Source of the DNA: Trileptium ribeirensis
Taxonomy: Eukaryota > Nematoda > Enoplea > Enoplida > Thoracostomopsidae
Assembly: GCA_030248225.1 (NCBI GenBank)
Contig: JASANE010000203.1
Location: forward strand, 1 to 64,000
Direction of reading: 5' to 3'
Length of the DNA: 64,000 nt
Below are positions 1-10,741 of this stretch, piece by piece; position 1 is the first letter of the stretch; each line of letters opens with the position of its first letter. The notes beneath the pieces were generated by a model. It saw only the letters and a program-made list of their open reading frames with translations, ran no database searches and was not told the DNA's origin. Position numbers and translations under genes: made by a program.

Positions 1-1165
1 AGCGTGCTGACTGCGAAGATACATGTGACAACAGGAATAATATTTGTCTGGGGTTCGGCCAGGAGATGAGTTTTTCATCCTTCCCCGCCCCTTATTTAGT
101 AGTAAGATTCTGAACATTAATGAAGTCTTCGGTATGATACGTTTTCAATACAAATGGTACTGCTGAATACTTGGGACCACATCAGACGCCACAAAAGGCC
201 AAGTCTTAAACTATAAAGAAATTTACTAGTATTTTGTCCCAAAGTGGGTGTTTTAGACCCTTCATTCCACAAGCTTAATCGCTCATACAGGATATCACCT
301 ATCATGATTTAAGACAGTGCAGCCGATATGTAGCTGTGTTGTAAAAATTCGACTCAAAATCGGCTAAATTGTAATTTTGTAAGAGAACAGTCGCAGGGGA
401 TTCGCACAAATTTTAGATGCTTAAATGGGTTTTTGTTTAAATCGTTGTCGCGAAAAAGAGATATTTACAGACAAATCCTTAAACAGGATATGTCACAAAC
501 TTGGAAATGCACCAAATATAATAAATATTGTAGAGATCTTTCAGTCCTTTTCTGAAGATTTGGCCACTCCGGCAAAATTCTGCTTCGGCTTTGCAACCAA
601 TAATAACATAACCGATTTTGCTATAGATTAATTTTATTTTGTAGCGTAGGTAGACAAGACAAGAGATTTTTCAGGGGCCTTTTCGCAAAGTTTAAACCAT
701 TGTGATAACATTCTGCGTCAGTTTTGCAAATAACCAGATAACAACATAATCTATATCTTCATAGATTAAAATTATTCTGTAGTGTAGTTAGACAAGACAT
801 AGATTTTCGGTTCTTTTCCCAAGTTTAGGCCATTGTGAGGAAACATTCTGCGTCAGTTTTGCAACCAGATAACAACATAATCTATCTTGCTATAGATTAA
901 TTTTTGATTTTGTAAGTGTAGTTAGACAAGACAGAGATTTTTCAGGCTTTTTCCCCGTTTATACCAATTGTGATAACATTCTGCGTCAGTTTCGCAACCA
1001 GATAACAACATAGTCATTTTTTTGCTTATAAGATTAATTTTATTCTGTAGTGCAAAACTAGACAAAGAAAACAAGAAGATTTTCAGTCCTTTTTGAAGGT
1101 TTAGCTCATCTGTGATAACATTCTCCAGTTTTGCAATATATAACAACATACACCTGATTCGCCCC
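1..1165 (+). mobile_element. RTE-like LINE, 3' tail, plus orientation
   Basis: The first bases encode the same short C-terminal peptide (…CEDTCDN…) that ends the reverse transcriptase reading frame on the minus strand at 2127-2447. They are followed by the same 3' UTR, so this is a LINE tail running left to right and cut by the window edge. From about 480 onward it consists of degenerate units of about 130 bp, each with CATTCTGCGTCAGTTTTGC, GATAACAACATAATC and TTAGACAAGACAGAGA. It meets the opposite-strand copy at about 1165. No poly(A) tail is visible. Seen: the sequence identity and unit structure. Inferred: that the rest of this LINE lies left of the window. Confidence 0.7.
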
Positions 1166-1167
1166 CA

Positions 1168-3475
1168 TAAGATTATGTTGTTATCTGGTTGCAAAACTGA
1201 CGCAGAATGTTATCACAAATGGCCTCAACTTCGAAAAGGCCTAAAAAATCTCTGTCTTGTCTAACTACAATGATATAATAAAAAATTAATCTATGGCGAG
1301 ATAGATTATGTTGTTATCTGGTTGCAAAACTGACGCAGAATGTTATATCACAATGGCCTAAACTTCCGAAAAGGACCGAAAATCTCTGTCTTGTCTAACT
1401 ACACTACAGAATAAGATTAATCGATGTCGAGATAGATTATGTTGTTATCTGGTAAAAAACAAAACTGACGCAGAATGTTATCACAATGGTTTAAACTTCC
1501 CGAAAAGGCCCCTGAAAAATTTCTTGTCTTGTCTACCTACACTACAGAATAAAATTAATCTATGGCGAAATAGATTATGTTGTTATCTGTTAAAAAGCCG
1601 AAGCAGAATTTTGTTACAAATGGCCGAATCTTCGGAAAAGGACTGAAAGATCTCTACAATATTTATTATATTTGGTGCATTTGCAGGATTGTAACATATC
1701 CTGTTTAAGGATTTGTCTGTAAATATCTCTCTTTCGTGATAACTATCTAAACAAAAACCCATTTTTGCATCTAAAATTTGTGCGAATCCTGTGCGACTGT
1801 TCTCTTACAAAATTACAATTTAGCCGATTTTGGGTCGAATTTTTACAACACAGCTACATATAGGCTGCACTGTCTTAAATCATGATAGGTGATATCCTTT
1901 ATGAGCGATTAAGCTTATGGAATGTAGGGTCTAAAACACCCACTTTGGGGCAAAATACTAGTAAATTTCTTTATAGTTTAAGACTTGGCCTTTTGTGGCG
2001 TCTGATGTGGTTCCGAGGATTCACAGTACAACTTGTATTGAAAACGTATCATACCGAAGACTTCATTAATGTTCAGAATCTTACTACTAAATAAGGGGCG
2101 GGGAAGGGTGAAAACTCATCTTCTTGCTAAACTTGATAAATATTATTTTTGTTGTCACATGTATCTTCGCAGTAAGCACGCTCCATATCTGATTCTAGCA
2201 GGCGTCTATAGCTGACGACAGCTCGTCCTTGTGGCCTTTTCCATGACGGCGGTGCCAATGCCAAGAGCACCTTCTTTGGTACTTTGTTCTCTTGCATTCG
2301 CAGCACGTGCTCAAGGAATCTGAACCGTTGCTTTGTGCTCTCGGTACAGAGTTGCGTTCGTTGATTGCTCATGTAGTGCAAGTCGGTGTTCGACACGTGG
2401 TCGAGCCTAGAGATGCCCATTATTTGTCTAAAGATACGATCGCTCAAAGATATTTAAGGCTTGCATGTCCTTGGCTTTGACTGACCATGTCGCAGCGTCG
2501 TAAAGCAACTGTTGGATCGATGCATGCTTCGTAGTCCTTCATTTTGGTTGCTATCGAGATCTCTGGTTTGCACCATAGGTCTTTCTGTAATTGGTTGAAA
2601 GTGACCTAGGCTGGCGCAATACGATTTCCTGTGTGTGCCGCTGACGACCGGGAACCTGTATATAATCACCAATCCCAGATAACAGAACGAGTTGACATTT
2701 TCAAAGTGTTCGTCGTGGAGGAAAACAATCGGTGTTGTTAAACAGCAGCATTTCATGATCTTCAACTTTCAGGCGTTGAGTTTTGGCCCAACTCTATTGA
2801 TATCTATTGCGCGTTGGAGTTCCCCTTCGGTATCCGCCAGAATGGCTACATCGTCAGCGTAGTCCAGGTCGGCAATTTGTGAGCCATCGCTATAGTTACG
2901 CCGGTGTGCTCGTTGGATAGCTCGGAAATTACCCAGTACACTACAAAGTTAAAAATGACCGGAGACTGAACGGATTCTTGCCGGACGCCCGTATCGATTG
3001 CTAAGGCTGACGGGGTAGCATCGCCAACTGAAAAGCTTACTTTTGCTTCCGGCGTACAATCCTACAATAATCGCGATCAATTTTGGTGATACACCATCCG
3101 CTTTCATAATGTTGTAAAGGCTGCTACGGTCAACCGAATCAAAGGCAGCTTTCAATTGGATGAAGGCAACGTATGTAGGCTGTCGGAACTCATGCCGCAG
3201 GTCCAGAAGTTGACCAAGCGTTGATATTTGGTCTAAACCGCGCCTGGTTCGGCCAGGTGGCTTGGTCGCACTGTTTTCTGTATCGTTCGAAGACAACGGA
3301 TTCTAGGGTTTTGAATGCCATGCTCAGTAGCCAGATACCTCTATAATTCTGGCGTTGACATTTGCTGCCTTTTTTGAAAAAGGCACAATGATTGCTGTTT
3401 GCAAGGTGAAACAGCACATGAATCCAATCGACAAGGGGTTGTCCACCTGCCTTGAGCACTTCTGGTGTTTATTAG
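1168..3475 (-). mobile_element. 5'-truncated RTE-like LINE, minus strand
   Basis: On the minus strand this element runs from a 5' truncation near 3475 through part of a reverse transcriptase to its stop near 2127, then through a 3' UTR of about 950 bp to about 1168. The 3' UTR is the reverse complement of 1-1165 and carries the same repeat units of about 130 bp. The arrangement is therefore two LINE tails facing each other (tail to tail). The endonuclease domain and the N-terminal part of the reverse transcriptase are missing, so it is dead. Confidence 0.8.
2127..3475 (-). pseudogene. reverse transcriptase remnant of RTE-like LINE
   Basis: Three reading frames on the minus strand together give a damaged non-LTR reverse transcriptase. 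First comes LKAGGQPLVDWIH, then FKKGSK and NYRGIWLLS (a thumb-proximal motif), then QARFRP, then TLGQLLDLRHE with AFIQLKAAFDSVDR. That last motif is RT block A; the first aspartate of the family's usual F-D-x-K-x-A-F-D is Q here. The C-terminal part has RQIMGISRLDHVSN and FLEHVLRMQENKVPKKVL, typical of the RTE-type tail after the polymerase domain. At least two frameshifts and several stops interrupt it, and the region of the YADD active site (about 2800-2900) is not readable in one frame. Assignment to RTE rather than another non-LTR clade is by motif memory. Confidence 0.8.
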
Positions 3476-4062
3476 TTCAATATATATAAATATAGATGCA
3501 TGCTAAGGCTTTTTGCACGGTAATTTGCACGCCAAATTTAATACTAAGCGCTTCGGTAGGCGATTTCCCACCATTGTGGAAATTGGACTTTCCCTAATGA
3601 TACTTGAAAAAAGGAAACAAACGTAAAAAGAAAATCAAAACGAGAATAATAATCTTAATATCTGATCTAGCTATGCACTAATTTGGGCAATCTGACACAA
3701 TATCTAAATTAGAATTTGTTTCGACAATAGGCGTCGAATCCTTAATCTTGGGCGTAACCAAGAGTTGTAAAATGCACCACTGTAGGACTATTTCTTTGCG
3801 ACAAAATAGTATAAAGGGTTCGTCGTCTTTTCCAAAAAGCTGCGCATATGATACAAAAATTTGCGATGTAAACACGGCTACGATACCAGACAAGTAATAC
3901 AATTATTGCAAAAAAAATCATAAACCGTATTTTCAAACTACGCTGGAACATGTGATGTATCGACTAACTAAAGTTAAACCGTAAACAATTATTTCACTAG
4001 CAACAAATGATCAATACCCATTCAACATACTTAAGCATCCATTGCTGCACTTTAAATCGGAT
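3476..4062. other. unassigned spacer between LINE copies
   Basis: AT-rich sequence between the 5' truncation of the minus-strand LINE and the start of the third LINE tail. Short open frames exist on the minus strand (for example 3742-3951, with a hydrophobic N-terminus), but none has a recognisable domain or convincing splice sites. Confidence 0.4.
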
Positions 4063-4063
4063 C

Positions 4064-5490
4064 GGCTTACTGCGAAGATACATGTGACAACAGGAATAAT
4101 TTGTCTGAGTTTGGCCAGAGATGAGTTTTCACCCTTCCCCGCCCCTTATTTAGTAGTAAGATTCTGAACATTAATGAAGTCTTCGGTATGATACGTTTTC
4201 AATACAAGTTGTACTGTGAATCCTCGGAACCACATCAGACGCCACAAAAGGCCAAGTCTTAAACTATAAAGAAATTTACTAGTATTTTGTCCCAAAGTGG
4301 GTGTTTTAGACCCTTCATTCCATAGCTTAATCGCTCATAGGATATCACCTATCATGATTTAAGACAGTGCAGCCTATATGTAGCTGTGTTGTAAAAATTC
4401 GACCCAAATCGGCTAAATTGTAATTTTGTAAAGAACAGTCGCACAGGATTCGCACAAATTTTAGATGCAAAAATGGGTTTTTGTTTAATCGTTGTCGCGA
4501 AAAGAGAGATATTTACAGACAAATCCTTAAACAGGATATGTTACAATCCTGAAATGCACCAAATATAATAAATATTGTAGAGATCTTTCAGTCCTTTTCG
4601 AAGATTCGGCCATTGTAACAAAATTCTGCTTCGGCTTTGCAACCAGATAACAACATAATCTATTTCGCCATAGATTAATTTTATTCTGTAGTGTAGGTAG
4701 ACAAGACAGAGATTTTTCAGGCCTTTTCGAAGTTTAAACCATTGTGATAACATTCTGCGTCAGTTTTGCAACCAGATAACAACATAATCTATCTCGACAT
4801 AGATTAATCTTATTCTGTAGTGTAGTTAGACAAGACAGAGATTTTTCAGTCCTTTTCGAAGTTTAGGCCATTGTGATAACATTCTGCGTCAGTTTTGCAA
4901 CCAGATAACAACATAATCTATCTCGCCATAGATTAATTTTATTCTGTAGTGTAGTTAGACAAGACAGAGATTTTTCAGGCCTTTTCGAAGTTTAGACCAT
5001 TGTGATAACATTCTGCGTCAGTTTTGCAACCAGATAACAACATAATCTATCTCGCCATAGATTAATTTTATTCTGTAGTGTAGTTAGACAAGACAGAGAT
5101 TTTTCAGTCCTTTTCGAAGTTTAGGCCATTGTGATAACATTCTCCAGTTTTGCAACAGATAACAACATAATCTATCTCGCCATAGATTAATTTTATTCTG
5201 TAGTGTAGTTAGACAAGACAGAGATTTTTCAGGCCTTTTCGAAGTTTAGACCATTGTGATAACATTCTGCGTCAGTTTTGCAACCAGATAACAACATAAT
5301 CTATCTCGCCATAGATTAATTTTATTCTGTAGTGTAGGTAGACAAGACAGAGATTTTTCAGTCCTTTTCGAAGTTTAGGCCGTTGTGATAACATTCTGCG
5401 TCAGTTTTGCAACCAGATAACAACATAACCTATCTTGCCTTAGATTAATTTTTTTCTGCAGTCTAGTTAGACAAGAACAGATTTTACCGA
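4064..5490 (+). mobile_element. third RTE-like LINE tail, plus orientation
   Basis: This begins at about the same point of the LINE coding end (GCTTACTGCGAAGATACATG) as the other two copies and continues through the same 3' UTR. It is truncated at its 5' end to the last few codons. It is the least degraded of the three copies: its repeat units are regular, whereas copy 1-1165 has many small indels. It ends near 5490 without a clear poly(A) tail. Seen: three-way similarity. Inferred: 5'-truncated reverse transcription as the source. Confidence 0.75.
4560..5485 (+). repeat. 7 x 129-bp tandem repeat in LINE 3' UTR
   Basis: The word GATAACAACATAATC recurs at 4646, 4775, 4904, 5033, 5158, 5287 and 5416, giving spacings of 129, 129, 129, 125, 129 and 129. 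Units are highly similar. The main variation is an alternation of 'caggcc' and 'cagtcc' after GATTTTT. The 125-bp step has lost four bases around CTGCGTCAG. The repeat belongs to the LINE 3' UTR, because the minus-strand copy carries it too. Confidence 0.9.
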
Positions 5491-6358
5491 ATTTATCAGA
5501 CTTAGATGTTTTTCGAGAAAATAGGAGGACTCGTCTAATAAAATTTAAACCCCGTTATATGTAAAAATTCAAGTATAGCAGCTATAAATTGCAAATTAAT
5601 AATAAATAAACTTCAATAGTGGTTGTAACTACCTACAAGGGCTGATCCAGGGGCAATCCTTGGGTAGAATTTCCTCACTGGAACGGTTACCAGCGTCTTT
5701 AGGATAAGGGGCAGATAGTCTAGGCGTTGCAGGGTGTAAAACCAAACCTTTCAATCCGGCACTCCAAGGTTTCTTCATAACATTTTCTAATTATGCCTTA
5801 AAAGTTTTGAAATTTTGCTAAAATTGTTCACGCACGTACACGTTCGGTGCTGAAATGGTGGTGCAGAGCCTCGGGAGACAACGTTGATGTCCAGTAACGA
5901 AGCGAAGAATCTATCTTTTTTTGCTGACTGTTTGACATTTGGTCATATTGGATCCATTAGGTTCGAGATACACCATTGACTAGCCACTGGATAAATTCAA
6001 CAATGATATAACCTGACGTTGATGTAATTAAATTACTTTGCCGTAAAAACAATCCTTATTTTTATGTATTTATTAAATGACATTTGCACTGTTTTACCAT
6101 GATATATATTTTAAATGTTTTTGTTACATTTTTCTTAAAACACTTGCATGTTGCTGAAGATTGGGGCAAACGTTTTGCAAATAGCATGTACAGTGGTTCA
6201 AAAATTATGAAAACGTAACGGTTCCAGCGAATCATCTAGTAGAATAGAGTCGAAACAGATCATTAAACCGTAGTCAGCTGTTGTTGTACTAATCATATGC
6301 TTAAATTTTTTCACACATTTTATATCCTTTTTTTTACTTTTTTCTTTGTTCCGCACAG
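5491..6358. other. unassigned spacer upstream of membrane-protein exon
   Basis: There is no recognisable gene. The last 60 bases form a good 3' splice site for the exon at 6359: a long T-rich tract, then GCACAG. An upstream exon of that gene would be expected in or left of here, but I could not identify one. Confidence 0.4.
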
Positions 6359-6622
6359 ATTTTGCTAATTGTTTGTGCAATTCTATCAGCAACTTCATCT
6401 GACGAAATGGTCAAGCAGTGCGATCCGTTCCTATCGCATTGCAAATTGGTGCGTCGGCGTCTCTCGCTCGATATGCGGCATTGGTCCCGCTTTGCTCGGC
6501 GACACTACAATATGAATGTTCGATATTTTATATTTTCGATGGAACTACTATTTGCCGCTCTAGCTGCGGTTCTTATGGTTTGGCGATGTGCGACAGCCGA
6601 AGACAATCAACGACAACTTGCA
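6359..6622 (+). CDS. membrane protein exon (family unknown)
   Basis: An 88-codon internal exon. The acceptor is a T-rich tract ending GCACAG, and the donor is GCA|GTAAGC at 6623. It starts and ends in phase 0. The peptide begins with a hydrophobic run (ILLIVCAILSAT), probably the end of a transmembrane helix begun in a previous exon. A polar, arginine-rich stretch with two cysteines follows (CDPFLSHC … KLVRRRLS, RFARRHY), then a second clear helix (FSMELLFAALAAVLMVW). Reading through the donor gives a stop at 6701-6703. It joins the 7447 exon in phase 0 and continues straight into a further helix. I do not recognise the family. A small multi-pass (perhaps four-helix) membrane protein is the safest description. 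Strand and phase are well supported; function is unknown. Confidence 0.65.
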
Positions 6623-7299
6623 GTAAGCTGCTTGAACTGTCCGAATTTTGTCACTAAAGCCATGCATAAAACTAGTTTGCCAATTTCAGCTATCATATTA
6701 TGAAAATAATTTTTTGATGGTCTTTAATACGTTGTGAGAATAGAGCAATAAGGTAAAATTTCTAAATTTTATCTTTTTGTTACTGTAGTCATTTTGAAAA
6801 CTTTATTGGCGATGTTAAAACGACAAAATTTTTTACGGGTTAGTGTAACGAAGAAACTCAGTTATAAGCGCAACAGCAACAAAAATGTACAAGGTGCGTG
6901 AGCCTAGAATGGCGTAGATTTCCTTACGGAATGTGGCTAACCAGTAATTTTCCCAATTCTCTATAAGACTATCTGTTAAATTTCCTTCTCCAATTTTACC
7001 TCATACTTTCTCTAATATATATAATTTTGAAACTTTTCTCCATTTGCTAAATTTATCACGCCAGTGGGGCGCGCCTGCAGGAAGACTGTGTAGCGTGCGG
7101 TTTTAAACAGGCTGATGGCATGTGGTAATATCGCTGGTCGCAATAAACACCTATTAACTACAGCTATATATATTATACTACGTTGTAACATTGCAAAAAA
7201 TAATAGCGTTGTCCACTTAAATATATGACACTCAATTGCAGAATTAAATGTGCATTTCCTGACGTTGTTCCCTATTTTGGCCCGATTTCTTCATTTTAG

Positions 7300-7353
7300 G
7301 AAGCTGCTATCGCAGTCAGCGTATTAACATTTAGCCTAGGTTTTTGTGCATAA
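7300..7353 (+). pseudogene. decayed duplicate of the next exon
   Basis: After the intron end TTCATTTTAG, the 54 bases here read E-A-A-I-A-V-S-V-L-T-F-S-L-G-F-C-A-stop. The real exon at 7447 reads E-V-L-I-A-L-S-G-L-I-F-C-L-I-C-G. The similarity continues about 95 bases upstream into the intron (shared ATTTCCTG, TTCCCTAT and TTTCTTCATTTTAG), with an offset of 147 bp. This is a tandem duplication of intron end plus exon start. The in-frame TAA at 7351 would truncate any transcript that used it. Confidence 0.7.
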
Positions 7354-7446
7354 AAGTAATAACATTGTCTGCTGACACTCAGTTGTAGAATTAGATCTCT
7401 ATTTCCTGGCGTTCTTCCCTATCTTGCCTCGGTTTCTTCATTTTAG

Positions 7447-7566
7447 GAAGTTCTTATCGCACTAAGTGGGTTAATATTTTGCCTGATTTGTGGATCGTTG
7501 GAAATTTGGTTTGCCTTAGGCGTTGCGCTGGTCAATTATAGTAGCGTTACTTGGGCGGCAGCAGCG
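7447..7566 (+). CDS. membrane protein exon, transmembrane segment
   Basis: A 40-codon phase-0 exon between TTCATTTTAG and the strong donor GCG|GTAAGT. It encodes VLIALSGLIFCLICGSL followed by EIWFALGVALVNYSSVTWAAAA: one or two hydrophobic helices ending in an alanine run. Joined to 6359-6622 it gives a continuous 128-residue segment with at least three hydrophobic helices. The following exon is not identified, so the gene is partial at both ends. It lies on the strand opposite the carbonic-anhydrase-like gene at 9617-18640, and the two may converge or overlap. Confidence 0.65.
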
Positions 7567-7711
7567 GTAAGTTAACATAATATTTGACAAATTACAACCG
7601 GCTGTAGGAATCGAGCCTGAATTATTCAAACGCCAGAGGCGTATATGGGTGTTTTTGTTCGGTTAGCCCCCCTCACAGCCCGAATTTGGTCAATTTTAAA
7701 AATAGAGCTAT

Positions 7712-7906
7712 AATTTTAGCACCATTCGACTCAGCTCGATAAGTTGGTACACAAAATTTCGGCCATTTTTACATTTTTCTTTTTTTTCGGTTCATCCTCC
7801 CTTGAACCAAAAAATTTTCAAAAATAAATTTATAGATAAATGAATTATTTCATATATCATTCGCATCGCGTTAACGTGCTGAGTTGAATGGTGATAAAAT
7901 CAGCTC
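7712..7906. repeat. short inverted repeat (foldback)
   Basis: ATTTTAGCACCATTCGACTC near 7717 is matched in inverted orientation near 7880-7900, which reads ATTTTATCACCATTCAACTC on the minus strand. The arms are about 26 bp with about four mismatches around an AT-rich loop of about 140 bp. This could be a small MITE or chance palindromic debris. Confidence 0.5.
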
Positions 7907-8125
7907 AGTCGGATTTCTATTTGTGCTATATCCTAACCCTAAGCCTAAGCTTTTATCTAAACACTAAGTCGTTAACCCTTGAACTTATTGGTTATTATGG
8001 TTTAGTTTAATGTATTCTACAGATTAGTCATGTTTGTATAAATAGATTCGATTATGTAATGAAAAGATTTTAAGCATGATCAAGTCTTTTAGTTAATTTA
8101 GAAAAAGCATCACTAATTTCCTACC

Positions 8126-8205
8126 GTTTCATGTGGCGCAATTGTGTAGTGGTTATCACGTCTGCTGCATACGTAAAAAGCATGACATTCGATTTTCTAG
8201 TGAGC
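8126..8205 (+). repeat. tRNA-like segment (SINE head or tRNA pseudogene)
   Basis: TGTGTAGTGGTTATCACG is a good A-box and D-arm like that of tRNA-Val or tRNA-Gly. ACATTCGATTTTC some 35 bases further resembles a degenerate B box. The anticodon stem does not pair and the acceptor stem is absent, so this is not a working tRNA gene. Confidence 0.5.
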
Positions 8206-8257
8206 TCATACTTTCGATTGAGCGAAACAAATATGACTTATATTTGGTGAACAGTGG

Positions 8258-8690
8258 GCACATTAGTGTATTTAGCGAGCTCAAAAGTACCCAATCCATA
8301 GTTGACCGCTAGAATTGTGTAGACATGGCGTACAATAATGACGCACATTAGTGTATTTAGCGAGCTCAAAAGTACCCAATCCATAGTTGACCGCTGGAAT
8401 TGTGTAGACATGGCGTACAATAATGACGCACATTAGTGTATTTAGCGAGCTCAAAAGTACCGATATCTGGTTGACACCTTCAATTATATTGTGTAGACAT
8501 AGCTTACAATAATGACGCACATTATTGTATTTAGCGAGCTCAAAAGTACCCAATCCATAGTTGACCGCTGGAATTGTGTAGACATGGCGTACAATAATGA
8601 CGCACATTAGTGTATTTAGCGAGCTCAAAAGTACCCAATCCATAGTTGACCGCTGGAATTGTGTAGACATGGCGTACAATAATGACAATA
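8258..8690. repeat. 85-bp tandem repeat, five units
   Basis: Units begin near CACATTAGTGTATTTAGCG and contain GAGCTCAAAAGTACC and TTGACCGCTGGAATTGTG. The junction GACGCACATT recurs at 8340, 8425, 8514 and 8599, so units are 85, 89 and 85 bp. The 89-bp unit (about 8430-8514) differs strongly in its middle; the other four are nearly identical. Open frames on the minus strand follow from the repetition and are not taken as genes. Confidence 0.9.
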
Positions 8691-8738
8691 ATCACCGAGG
8701 CATCAATTCGCTGATAAGAGAAACGCTAATTTAAACCC

Positions 8739-8815
8739 GTTTCAAGCGTCCCATTGTGTAATGGTTAACATGTCTGCTGCCTACGCAGAAGGCCTGGTGT
8801 TGTATTCCTACTGTG
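8739..8815 (+). repeat. tRNA-like segment (tRNA-Gly-like)
   Basis: CCATTGTGTAATGGTTAAC is a tRNA D-arm/A-box. TCTGC and GCAGA can form an anticodon stem around TGCCTAC, which recalls a GCC anticodon with one base lost. GGTGTTGTATTCCTACTG is a damaged B box. Together with the segment at 8126 it brackets the 85-bp array. Both are preceded by a GTTTCA-type start, so they may be two copies of one tRNA-derived element. Confidence 0.5.
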
Positions 8816-9289
8816 TTTATAATTTACCTTCAGCTTAATTAAAACCTATATGACGACGTATCATTGTTAAATAAATTGATCAGCATTTTAGAAGTTTGTT
8901 TATTTTACTGTTACGACAGAAAACTCATTTAATATTAGACAGGAATCGCTCAAAAATCCTATTGTTCGAAGCGGATTCCTTTAAGCTTTTCTTACGTTAC
9001 ATTTGAAAGAAAAAATTTATTGCAATCAACGAAATTCCATTTTATATACTAAATGAAATAATATCATAGACATTTCAGCTGTTCTGTGACAAATAGCCCA
9101 ACTGAATTCTACGTTAGTCACAAAAGTTCTAGCTAAGCCATCGATATGACCATGATTGGTCTGGCTCAAGTATATAGTAGATACTTGAACTAGCTAAGTT
9201 ATACGCGTTAATTAATTAACACCATGCACGTCTTATCGTATAAAATGGCATACCATAAGCCTACATCATAAGCGTCGAAGGTCAGTCTG
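8816..9289. other. unassigned AT-rich spacer
   Basis: Nothing recognised. If the minus-strand carbonic-anhydrase-like gene continues left, its next exon (starting in phase 0) should lie left of 9616. I saw none with a convincing splice site and CA motif between here and the left edge. Confidence 0.35.
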
Positions 9290-9600
9290 CTTAGGGTTTA
9301 GATGGTCTTGGGAGGTCCATGGGGGGATGGGGTTGAGACCAGTAGAGGAAATTTCTGAATTTTATACGAACTCAAAATTTCTGCCCATAATTTTTGCCGA
9401 TCTGCGATAAATTTTTCCTAATTTCCCCTATTTTTGTCAATTTCACCTCAAATTTTCGCACATTTCGACCTATTTTGGTTAATTTTGGCTAAAATTTCCG
9501 GTGCGTCTTCTGGATCTGCGGAGCTTGCAGTGGCGGAGTAACTTTGGCTTGGGAGCCAAACCCTCAGGTGGTTACATCCCATACCTCCTGTAGGCACATA
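9290..9600 (+). repeat. dispersed GC/AT-banded repeat, copy 1
   Basis: A G-rich block (GGGAGGTCCATGGGGGGATG) is followed by a T-rich core of repeated 'ATTTTTGCC/AATTTTCC' words and a second GC-rich block. The same banded layout recurs at 15650-16035, 18120-18320, 23560-23790, 35510-35860, 36240-36720, 43320-43770 and 62830-63300. This is one of several diverged copies. Confidence 0.55.
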
Positions 9601-9616
9601 TGACCTACAGTGTCAC

Positions 9617-9825
9617 CGACTTCCAATTATATTGAACTAAACGAACTTCAGCAGTATACGGATGCGATTGAATGGAATGCTCTGAGCCACCACCGTTAAT
9701 GTCGCTCAAATCATCACTTTGTGACCAATGGAAATGGATTTGGTACAGCCGATATTTGGCTCCAAGACGGCGATTTGTAATGGTTAGGCTTTGTCTTCGA
9801 GCAAGGGTCCGCACGGTGAGCAATG
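9617..9825 (-). CDS. carbonic-anhydrase-related protein, exon with zinc-site region
   Basis: A minus-strand exon of 209 nt. The acceptor is TTGCTGCAG and the donor TCG|GTGACA. It starts in phase 1 and ends in phase 0. It reads LTITNRRLGAKYRLYQIHFHW, then GGGSEHSIQSHPYTAEVRLVQYN. This is the core of the alpha-carbonic anhydrase fold. QIHFHW supplies the first two zinc-binding histidines (94 and 96 in human CA II numbering). The third ligand, normally the first H of E-L-H-L-V-H, is R here, and the later H is Q. Animal CARP X/XI proteins also lose this ligand (E-V-Q-L), so loss of CO2 hydration is the likely meaning. The family call is very secure; the inactive status is inference from one residue. 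Confidence 0.85.
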
Positions 9826-10042
9826 CTGCAGCAACGATACTATGTTATTGTTAATAGCTTTCAATACTATTTCTGCAGTAACGATACAACTTTGTATTAC
9901 AAATGTTTCACTCTTGCGTTCATAAATGACTTAAAATATATGGCGAAGCGTTATGTAAACAATGTTTTGCTGGTATTGTACATTTTGAACGTATGTCGTT
10001 GTACACTCAGTTTGCAAGGTTCCTTAAGTTATCGAGCAGCAC

Positions 10043-10112
10043 CTCCTGTGTGGTGTAATGATTAAAGAATTCTTGCGCCCAAACGATCCAGGTTCCAATC
10101 AATGACGCGGCA
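10043..10112 (+). repeat. tRNA-like segment
   Basis: TGTGGTGTAATGATTAAAG resembles a tRNA A-box/D-arm, and ATCCAGGTTCCAATCAATG resembles a B box, at about the right spacing. The stems do not pair, so it is a tRNA relic or SINE head, not an active tRNA. Confidence 0.4.
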
Positions 10113-10741
10113 AACGTTTGTTTAACGCTGTGCGCAAAACACATTATTACATACATCAAAGAGTTAAATAACCGTGCCGCTACAAACCCTACAATACTTT
10201 ATACAAATATCTATGCGGGTAGTTAATACTCATTCGAGTATAGCAGTCTAGGAGTACAGTCTTGACAGATGTAAGGCCCGCGATACTTGGTTTAGGGCGG
10301 TGTGCCATAAAGAACGCAACTGGTCTTGCCGGTGTTACCGCTGAAACTTATTTGTAATAGTCCTGCAGATTACTTATCAGATGTAAAATGGTATGTGATA
10401 AGTCTATTACTGCAATTATGGGCTCAATATTCTGCTAGGTCTGGCCGGTAAAGACAATTACCGATGTCTTGCCGGCTTATCAGCTGTAGCTTATCATCCA
10501 CTGACTAACATAATATTTATCAGATGTAAGAAAAATGTAAACTTTCAGTCGCCAAATCAACTCGGTGAGCTATTCGATAATACACACTCACATCTTGTAA
10601 ACTTTGGCAGCAATGTAGTTGTAAGCTTCGAATAAAAATGTGACAACTTTTGGTGATTACAAATCTAAATACTGTTGCCATATAAACTATATTATTTTAT
10701 TTTTGTTTTTGCCTGTAAACAGATTTGTGATTTAAAGAACA

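Noticed and set aside
7931..7955. CCTAACCCTAAGCC, resembling telomeric repeat
   Set aside because: Only about two imperfect copies; too short to be an interstitial telomere.
8281..8688. 135-codon minus-strand open frame
   Set aside because: Made entirely of the 85-bp tandem repeat.
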